Part shown: piece after piece, positions 15,664-21,336 of the stretch
Layout of the letters: each line of letters begins with the position of its first letter
How positions within the stretch are numbered: the stretch's first letter is position 1
Source: Bacillota bacterium
GTDB lineage: Bacteria > Bacillota > Clostridia > Oscillospirales > Acutalibacteraceae
NCBI GenBank assembly: GCA_030705695.1
Contig: JAUZPX010000020.1
Span: forward strand, 1 to 21,336
Length of the DNA stretch: 21,336 nt
Direction: 5' to 3'
Notes under the pieces: generated by a model
Databases searched by the model: none
Seen by the model: only the letters and a program-made list of their open reading frames with translations
What the model was told of the DNA's origin: nothing
Made by a program: the position numbers and the translations under genes

Positions 15664-18600
15664 ATGACAAAACATGTAAACTTTAAACATCGCATTATTG
15701 CTGTTTTTGTTGCGTTTGCTTGTGTTACAACCTGCTTCTGCATGAATTTTGCAGTAAATGCAAATGCTGCAACCACAACTACACAACAAATACTCACAAC
15801 ATCAACTACAAAAGCAGCGCTTCCTACCGCTTCGGCAGCGGCGACACCCTCAACTTTCTCATGGTCGAACGCTACAGTTTATTTCTTGCTGACAGACCGT
15901 TTTAAAAACGGTAATACTTCCAACGACCATTCTTATGGAAGAGGTCAAGATCAAAACGGCAATAATGTTTCTATAAGTGATACAGAAGCTACTTTCCATG
16001 GTGGCGACTTTGCTGGTATCACACAGGTCATAAATACAGGATACTTTAATAATTTGGGAATAAATGCTCTGTGGATTAGTGCTCCTTACGAGCAAATTCA
16101 CGGTTATTGCGTAGGTGATAGCAGCAGCTCAAGCTTTGCACACTATGCATATCATGGTTACTATGTTCTCGATTACACAAGTACTGACGCTAACTTCGGT
16201 ACTGCACAGGAATTCCAGACAATGGTTGATACAGCACATAAACATGGACTTCGTGTTGTTTTGGATATTGTTATGAATCACGCTGGATATAACACATTGC
16301 AGGATATGAGCCAATACGGCTTCGGAACACTTAAATCCGGTTGGCAAACACCTTACTATTCTTATCAAAATATTAACAATACTACATATCAAAGCTTTAT
16401 CAATTACACCTCCAGTGCTACCGATTGGGCAAAATGGTGGGGCGGAGATTGGGTAAGAGCCGGTATCGCCGGATACACCGCTCCTGGAAGTGATGATACT
16501 ACTGAATGCTTGGATGCTTTGCCAGATTTCAAAACAGAGTCTACAAGCGCAGTTCAAATTCCTCAGGTATTGCAAACAAAATGGGCTCAGGAAGGTCGTC
16601 TTACAGAGCAGACATCATACTTAAATAATTATTTTAGCACAACAGGTCAAGCAAAAACTGTTAGAAACTACGAAGTTGCATGGCTTGCAAACTGGGTAAG
16701 AACATACGGTGTTGACGGTTTCCGCTGTGATACAGCAAAACACGTAGATATGGCTTCATGGACTGCTTTAAAAACAGCTTGTGTACAAGCACTTAAAGAT
16801 TGGAAAGCAGCTAACCCAACTAAAGCACTTGACAATCTTGATTTCTGGATGGTCGGTGAAAACTGGGGTCAGGGTCTTGACAAGAATACATATTTCACCC
16901 AAGGTAAATTTGACTCAATGATTAACTTCAGCTTCTCGGGCGGCGGCGGAATGCCTGCTGTTGGAAGTCTGGATTCTACTTATTCTTCATACGCAGCTGC
17001 AATTAATCCAGATCCTTCATCATTTAACATGCTTACCTATATTTCTTCTCACGATACTTCATTGTGCAGAGGAGATATGATTTATCAAGGTTCTGCATTC
17101 CTTATGATGCCTGGCGGTGTTCAGGTTTTCTATGGAGATGAATCTAACAGGCCTACGGTTTCTGCAAAGATTAATGACCATGCTATTCGCGGTGATATGA
17201 ACTGGAGTAATATGAACCAGACAACACTTGCGCATTGGCAGAAAGTCGGTACTTTCCGTAATAGTCATATTGCGGTTGGTGCAGGTCAACATACAAAATT
17301 GACATCGAGCTCAGGTTACGCATTTGCAAGAACTTACAGTAAAAACGGTTTAACAGATAAAATAGTTGCTGTTATTAGCGCAACTGCAAATACCGCAACA
17401 AGCGTAAGTGTTTCTGGTATCTTTGATAACGGAACCGTACTTAACAACGCTTATGACGGAACTCAAGCAACAGTGTCAAACGGTTCTGTAACATTTAACA
17501 GCGGAACAAACGGCACAATCCTTATTGAATTACCAGATGGTAAACCTTCAATTTCTCTTGTTGGAGCTACAAGCTTCACAACAGCTACAGAGCAAGTTAC
17601 ACTGAACCTTGCTGATGCAACATCGGCTCTTGTTTCTGTTAACGGCGCAAACTACAAGACTGTTGCTAACGGTGGCACATTCACTATCGGAGATACATCT
17701 TATGTCGGTCAAAACATTTCAGTAAATGTTGTTGCAACAAATGCTGTCGGTACAAAAACAGGAAGCTATACATTTACAAAGCTTGATCCTAACAATTTAC
17801 CGCCAACGCCTATTGATTATGCTGTAATTCATGTTCAAATGCCTGCCGGTACAACTACCGCTCCGTATTTGTATGCATGGACACAGAGCGCATCAGGTGG
17901 TGCTACCACATATCAGGGAGCTTGGCCGGGAACTCAAATGGGTAATTTATCAAACGGTTGGTATACAACAACCATTCCCACGTTAAAAGGCGTTTTCAGC
18001 GCAATTATTAACGGTGGTTCTGGCGGAAAGCAAAGTACTGATATTTCTGGTTTAACAGGGGAAGTATGGTTGAAAGTTTCAGATTCCAACTTCACCACTA
18101 CACAGATACAAAACACGACATCAGATCCACTGGCATCGCTTAAAACTGCTGCAAGCGCTGTAAAAGCAATGACAGCATCCGATTATACAGCAGATACTTT
18201 CAATGCTCTAAATGCACTTGTTCCTCAAGCTGACGCTTTAATTGCACAGGGTTCAAGTGCTGCACAAGCTTCAATTGATTCATTGGTTTCTCAGTTTACT
18301 GCAAAGCAAGCTGCACTTGTACTTGCTGATCCGATGGTAAGTGGTTTTGCTTCCGGCAGCACAACGCTTACAGGTACAGCAGCACCTGGCGCTACAGTTA
18401 CTGTAACATCATCAGGAAGCACAACGACAGCTACAGCTGATCTTGCTACAGGTGCATGGAGTGCAACGGTTCCTGCAATAACCTCCTCTACTCAGGTTTC
18501 CGTTTCTGCAACCAGAAACAATATTTCTTCCTCAACAAAGACATATTCACTAACTAATCAGCCAACTGTTCCGGCGACGAGCCCTACAACGAATGCAACA

Positions 18601-18858
18601 ACAAATCCGGTAACAGTTCCGGCTACAAGCCCGGTAACGGTTGCACCTACAACACCAACTACTGTTGTTAGAGGCGATGCTAACCTTGACGGAAATTGCA
18701 ACCTTAAAGATGCAACAATGATTCAAAAATATTGTGCTGGATTGACAACATTAACTGCTCAGCAAATGCTGGGTGCTGATGCAAATCAGGATGGAAATGT
18801 AAGCTTAAAGGATGCAACAATTATTCAAAAACATATTGCAGGATTAACTTCATGGTAA
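15664..18858 (+). CDS. Secreted multidomain alpha-amylase with dockerin (GH13, MalS-like)
   Basis: This 1064-residue exported enzyme should hydrolyse alpha-1,4 bonds of starch. A signal peptide covers 1-35 (cleavage near VNANA-A). The GH13 catalytic domain (about 65-540) closely resembles E. coli MalS (subfamily GH13_19), with TDRFKNG, FHGGD, HYAYHGYY and DIVMNHAGY. Catalytic residues are Asp356 (GFRCD), Glu399 (VGEN) and Asp464 (SSHD). An all-beta C-domain ends near 625. Next come an Ig-like module (about 628-706), a CBM26-like starch-binding module (718-810, YLYAWT...WPGTQM...GWYTT), a helical FIVAR-like segment (822-888), a second Ig-like module (890-964), a Thr/Pro linker with TVPATSP twice (968-974, 984-990), and a type I dockerin (1003-1064). 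AAGGAG at 15651-15656 supports the start. The dockerin implies docking to a cohesin scaffold, an amylosome-like assembly. Domain borders are approximate. Confidence 0.95.
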   Translation: MTKHVNFKHRIIAVFVAFACVTTCFCMNFAVNANAATTTTQQILTTSTTKAALPTASAAATPSTFSWSNATVYFLLTDRFKNGNTSNDHSYGRGQDQNGNNVSISDTEATFHGGDFAGITQVINTGYFNNLGINALWISAPYEQIHGYCVGDSSSSSFAHYAYHGYYVLDYTSTDANFGTAQEFQTMVDTAHKHGLRVVLDIVMNHAGYNTLQDMSQYGFGTLKSGWQTPYYSYQNINNTTYQSFINYTSSATDWAKWWGGDWVRAGIAGYTAPGSDDTTECLDALPDFKTESTSAVQIPQVLQTKWAQEGRLTEQTSYLNNYFSTTGQAKTVRNYEVAWLANWVRTYGVDGFRCDTAKHVDMASWTALKTACVQALKDWKAANPTKALDNLDFWMVGENWGQGLDKNTYFTQGKFDSMINFSFSGGGGMPAVGSLDSTYSSYAAAINPDPSSFNMLTYISSHDTSLCRGDMIYQGSAFLMMPGGVQVFYGDESNRPTVSAKINDHAIRGDMNWSNMNQTTLAHWQKVGTFRNSHIAVGAGQHTKLTSSSGYAFARTYSKNGLTDKIVAVISATANTATSVSVSGIFDNGTVLNNAYDGTQATVSNGSVTFNSGTNGTILIELPDGKPSISLVGATSFTTATEQVTLNLADATSALVSVNGANYKTVANGGTFTIGDTSYVGQNISVNVVATNAVGTKTGSYTFTKLDPNNLPPTPIDYAVIHVQMPAGTTTAPYLYAWTQSASGGATTYQGAWPGTQMGNLSNGWYTTTIPTLKGVFSAIINGGSGGKQSTDISGLTGEVWLKVSDSNFTTTQIQNTTSDPLASLKTAASAVKAMTASDYTADTFNALNALVPQADALIAQGSSAAQASIDSLVSQFTAKQAALVLADPMVSGFASGSTTLTGTAAPGATVTVTSSGSTTTATADLATGAWSATVPAITSSTQVSVSATRNNISSSTKTYSLTNQPTVPATSPTTNATTNPVTVPATSPVTVAPTTPTTVVRGDANLDGNCNLKDATMIQKYCAGLTTLTAQQMLGADANQDGNVSLKDATIIQKHIAGLTSW
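18670..18855 (+). other. Type I dockerin module of the amylase
   Basis: Two near-duplicate calcium-binding repeats are visible: DANLDGNCNLKDATMIQKY (1005-1023) and DANQDGNVSLKDATIIQKH (1039-1057). Each has the F-hand-like calcium loop with Asp/Asn at positions 1, 3, 5, 9 (Asn, Ser) and 12, followed by a helix ending AGL. The usual cohesin-recognition positions 10 and 11 are Leu-Lys in both repeats, so the module is symmetric and could bind a cohesin in either of two orientations. Confidence 0.92.
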
Positions 18859-18879
18859 ACAAATATCTAAATTAAAATT

Positions 18880-18916
18880 GCGCCAGCTGATATTAATCAG
18901 TTGGCGCTTAACTTTT
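18880..18916 (+). terminator. Terminator after the amylase gene
   Basis: An 11-bp stem pairs GCGCCAGCTGA (18880-18890) with TCAGTTGGCGC (18897-18907), including one G-U pair, around a 6-base loop. A TTAACTTTT stretch follows. It lies 21 bases after the amylase stop codon. Confidence 0.75.
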
Positions 18917-18917
18917 A

Positions 18918-19009
18918 ATGCGCAAGGTGGAGGAGGATGGACTCCTTTTGGATTTCGACGAGGAAACACAGCGTTGCAAGAAATAGAGACCACTAAGATA
19001 AGATTGTAG
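18918..19009 (+). other. Unexplained G+C-richer block in an AT-rich intergenic region
   Basis: About half of the bases at 18918-18986 are G or C, unlike the AT-rich flanks. All three forward frames are open: ATG 18918 to TAG 18986 (22 codons, no Shine-Dalgarno); ATG 18937 to TAA 18996 (19 codons, behind GGAGG); and an ATG-less frame ending at 19009. Possible pairing includes AGGAG/CTCCT (18931-18935 with 18942-18946) inside GCAA/TTGC (18922-18925 with 18974-18977). It could be a small RNA, an interspersed repeat or a relic; I cannot assign it. The rest of the 296-base gap to 19154 holds two terminators and AT-rich DNA. Confidence 0.4.
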
Positions 19010-19075
19010 GTTTTTGAGTTAATCAACTATAAACCATATTGTCTTGTAGCATTTATTTAGATTTAGACAAATATA

Positions 19076-19119
19076 TTTAAAAACAAAAAGGATGCCGACT
19101 GATTTATTTTCAGTCGGCA
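19076..19119 (-). terminator. Terminator of the two-component system operon
   Basis: A perfect 10-bp stem pairs 19093-19102 (TGCCGACTGA) with 19110-19119 around a 7-base loop. Read on the minus strand it is followed by TCC and a T-rich run (19091-19076), so it terminates the kinase gene, whose stop lies about 36 bases away. Confidence 0.85.
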
Positions 19120-19154
19120 CCAATGTGTGTTTATATAAATAATCCTAAATTGCC

Positions 19155-20738
19155 TTAAATGACTTCTTTAAGGTTGTTCTTCGGTTCTACCGTATCAATC
19201 ATGAACCAGAAGTCGCTTCCTTTTCCAAACTCACTTAATACTCCGTATTCAGCCTTGTGAAGCTCCAAAATCTTTTTCACAATAGATAATCCGAGTCCCG
19301 TACCGATCTTGGCGCGTTTGTGTGTTTTATCAGCTTTATAGTAACGATCCCAAATGAGAGGCAACTTATCCCTTTCGATTCCTATACCATGGTCAATTAC
19401 ATCAATTCGCACTTTTTTGCCTTTAACAGTTTGGCGAACAATAATTGTTTTATCATCACCTGAATAGTTTATGGCGTTATTAATAAGATTATAAATTACC
19501 TGAGACATTTTTACTTCATCTGCGAAAACAAAGACATCGCTTTCAACTTCGAGAATCAGATTAAGGTTATCTCTTTCAACAAGACGTGAAACGCGTTCAA
19601 AAATGCTTCGAATGCTTGCAGATAAATTATATTTTTTAGGTGTAATTGTTAAAACGCCCGATTCAAGTTTACTGATATTCATTAAATCGCTAACTAGCGT
19701 TGTTAATCTTTTCGCTTCATCAATGATTGTTTGTATGTTCTCGTCTGATTTCTCACCTGGGACATCCCTCATGACTTCAGCGTAGCCTGTAATCATTGTA
19801 AGCGGTGTTCGCAGGTCGTGAGAGATATTTGCAATAAGTTCACGTCTAAGCCCTTCAACTTTGCTAAGCTCACGAGTCATATAGTTTAATGTAGTATTTA
19901 GTTCAGCGATTTCTTCATAGCCTTTACCATCAAAAACAACATCATAGTTGCCCTTTGATAGCTCTTTGGCTGACTCATTAATTTTAGTAATTGGTTTTGA
20001 CAACCTTTTTGCAACATAAAACGAAATAATAAGAGTTAACAAAATTAAAATTATTGTAATAATTCCAAGCTGAATACGCAATGTTTGCTCAGTACTCGTT
20101 ATTGGACTGACGGTTGCGTCAACGGATATCATATAAGTTGTACCTGAAGAGCTAACAAGCTGAACCCCCAGCATTCTTTGAGCTTGATGGTCGCCTTGCT
20201 GATTACCATCTGCTATTTGTCCTGCAATGTCATTCCCGATAATCTGACCCATTTTTGCGTAAACACCCGAGTAATTGGAAGCAAAATAACTGTTGCCGTT
20301 TTCATGCGCAAGTTCCGCCATTGCCTCAACCTGTTCCTGAGAAGGAATGCCCATCACGCTCCAAAAAGAACGTGTTGATTGAGAGCTTTGGTCATCAGAA
20401 GGCTGCATAACACCTGTTCTTGATTGATTTGAGGACATCATATACAGACTCGGTTGTGAGGAATCTGTAACGTTATAAATGCTTATGCGCACGTCGTTAT
20501 TTGCACAGACGTTTGCAACTTCAGTTGCCAGATCTTTATTTCCGATATGTTCGCTGACAGTAGTAACTATTTTTTTTACTTGGCTTGTTTTAATTGCTTC
20601 ATAGAATTTATCGAGAAAAACTATCTGAAAAAACCATAAAACAACAAGCATGATAGCAGAAAAAAGCAAAAAGTAAACAATAAGTTTCCATTTCAGGCTT
20701 AGACTGTCTGCCTTTTCAAATATTTTGTGATGTTTCAA
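19155..20738 (-). CDS. Two-component sensor histidine kinase
   Basis: Membrane kinase of the classical HAMP-HisKA-HATPase type. From the TTG at 20738 it has 527 residues: TM1 about 17-42, an extracytoplasmic region of about 180 residues rich in Ser, Gln and Asn (about 43-220), TM2 223-244, HAMP 245-296, the phospho-acceptor His307 in ANISHDLRTPL, the N box with Asn420 (LINNAINYS), DHGIGI, and the glycine lid GTGLGLSI (479-486). No ATG lies near the start. TTG 20738 follows GGTGGGA (20751-20745) by six bases; an in-frame TTG at 20768 lacks a Shine-Dalgarno. Either start overlaps the response regulator, by 23 or 53 bases, so the pair is translationally coupled. The sensed signal is unknown; I recognise no family in the extracytoplasmic region. 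Confidence 0.93.
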   Translation of the reverse strand: MKHHKIFEKADSLSLKWKLIVYFLLFSAIMLVVLWFFQIVFLDKFYEAIKTSQVKKIVTTVSEHIGNKDLATEVANVCANNDVRISIYNVTDSSQPSLYMMSSNQSRTGVMQPSDDQSSQSTRSFWSVMGIPSQEQVEAMAELAHENGNSYFASNYSGVYAKMGQIIGNDIAGQIADGNQQGDHQAQRMLGVQLVSSSGTTYMISVDATVSPITSTEQTLRIQLGIITIILILLTLIISFYVAKRLSKPITKINESAKELSKGNYDVVFDGKGYEEIAELNTTLNYMTRELSKVEGLRRELIANISHDLRTPLTMITGYAEVMRDVPGEKSDENIQTIIDEAKRLTTLVSDLMNISKLESGVLTITPKKYNLSASIRSIFERVSRLVERDNLNLILEVESDVFVFADEVKMSQVIYNLINNAINYSGDDKTIIVRQTVKGKKVRIDVIDHGIGIERDKLPLIWDRYYKADKTHKRAKIGTGLGLSIVKKILELHKAEYGVLSEFGKGSDFWFMIDTVEPKNNLKEVI

Positions 20739-21336
20739 ATCTGTATCCCACCCCTCTGAGTGTGACAATCAAGTTGCTGTATTCGCCTAAGCTTTTACGT
20801 AAAAGCTTAATGTGTGTGTCAAGCGTACGATCGTCTCCGTAGAAGTCATAACCCCATACCTTGCTGATAAGTGTCTCTCTTGAAAGAGCAATTCCTTTAT
20901 TTTTCACCATATAGAAGAATAGGTCGTATTCTTTTGGTGTCATTTCAATGCGTTGATTGTCAATCATAACAACTCGTGCGGTAAAGTCAACGAAAAGGCT
21001 TTGATACGTAAATGTATCTCGTTCAGGTTGAGCTGCTGCACTGTTTACACGGCTAAGCACAGCGTTAACTCTTAACATTAATTCCTTTGGGGAAAATGGC
21101 TTTACAACATAGTCGTCAATTCCTAATTCAAAGCCGTTGATTTTATCATATTCCTCGCCTCTGGCAGAAAGCATAATAATAGGTACTTTGCTTTTTTTGC
21201 GAATTTCACGACAAGTCGAGAATCCGTCGAGTTCAGGCATCATTACATCCATTATAATTATATCAAAATCAGATTTACCGCATTTCATTATTGCCTGCAT
21301 ACCGTTTTCGGCTTCTATTACAGTATGACCCTCAAA
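20716..21336 (-). CDS. OmpR/PhoB-family response regulator (5' end outside the window)
   Basis: The reading frame stays open to the window edge; 206 residues are visible and about 20-25 N-terminal ones are missing, judged from the usual position of the phosphoacceptor. The internal ATG at 21300 is not the true start. The receiver domain shows Asp30 of the visible part (IIMDVMMPELDG), Ser57 (IMLSARG) and Lys79 (VVKPFSP). The C-terminal winged helix-turn-helix has MTPKEYDLFFYMVKNKG, DRTLDTHIKLLRKSLG and LRGVGYRFE, characteristic of DNA-binding OmpR-type regulators. Its stop overlaps the kinase start. The promoter lies beyond 21336, and the target genes cannot be read from the window. Confidence 0.95.
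   Translation of the reverse strand, partial: FEGHTVIEAENGMQAIMKCGKSDFDIIIMDVMMPELDGFSTCREIRKKSKVPIIMLSARGEEYDKINGFELGIDDYVVKPFSPKELMLRVNAVLSRVNSAAAQPERDTFTYQSLFVDFTARVVMIDNQRIEMTPKEYDLFFYMVKNKGIALSRETLISKVWGYDFYGDDRTLDTHIKLLRKSLGEYSNLIVTLRGVGYRFETSQNI

Noticed and set aside
16129..16575. 148-codon minus-strand open frame
   Set aside because: Antisense to the GH13 catalytic core of the amylase, which fully explains the sequence.
18565..18633. Direct repeat encoding TVPATSP twice
   Set aside because: It is a linker repeat within the amylase, expected for Pro/Thr-rich interdomain regions, not a mobile or regulatory repeat.
18918..18986. 22-codon ORF starting ATG at 18918
   Set aside because: No ribosome binding site, overlapping open frames in both other phases; kept only as part of the unexplained block, not as a CDS.

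Overview
The window looks like a chromosomal segment of a low-G+C Gram-positive bacterium of the class Clostridia. Signs are AT-rich intergenic DNA, strong AGGAGG-type ribosome binding sites, TTGACA/TATAAT promoters, a clostridial-type single-chain PurL, a Gram-positive style lipoprotein, and a secreted starch enzyme ending in a type I dockerin. The last feature points to a starch-degrading Ruminococcaceae/Oscillospiraceae lineage, Ruminococcus bromii or a relative; that taxonomic guess is inference.

Layout. (1) 1-436: the 3' end of a 23S rRNA and a terminator, with no 5S rRNA between them. (2) 490-2264: two small zinc-ribbon membrane proteins, each with its own near-consensus promoter, closed by a terminator shared with the convergent purL. 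(3) 2277-6775, minus strand: purL and, upstream of it, a small predicted lipoprotein. (4) 6855-13109, plus strand: secA, gltX (GluRS) and glnS (GlnRS) in a closely spaced run. (5) 13125-15465, plus strand: an HTH-cupin regulator four bases ahead of an acyl-CoA synthetase, then a strong terminator. (6) 15550-18916: a 1064-residue secreted multidomain alpha-amylase of the MalS-like type with a CBM26-like module, a helical FIVAR-like region, Ig-like modules, a Pro/Thr linker and a dockerin; its leader carries a long inverted repeat. (7) 18918-19009: an unexplained G+C-richer block. (8) 19076-21336, minus strand: a two-component histidine kinase and an OmpR-type response regulator whose start lies beyond the window.

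How it fits together. Most of the window is housekeeping: ribosomal RNA, purine synthesis, protein secretion, tRNA charging. The distinctive accessory element is the dockerin-bearing amylase. It should be exported by the Sec pathway, whose motor SecA is also encoded here, and should plug into a cohesin-bearing scaffold, that is, an amylosome. No cohesin or scaffoldin gene is visible. I found no tRNA, CRISPR array, insertion sequence or prophage gene.
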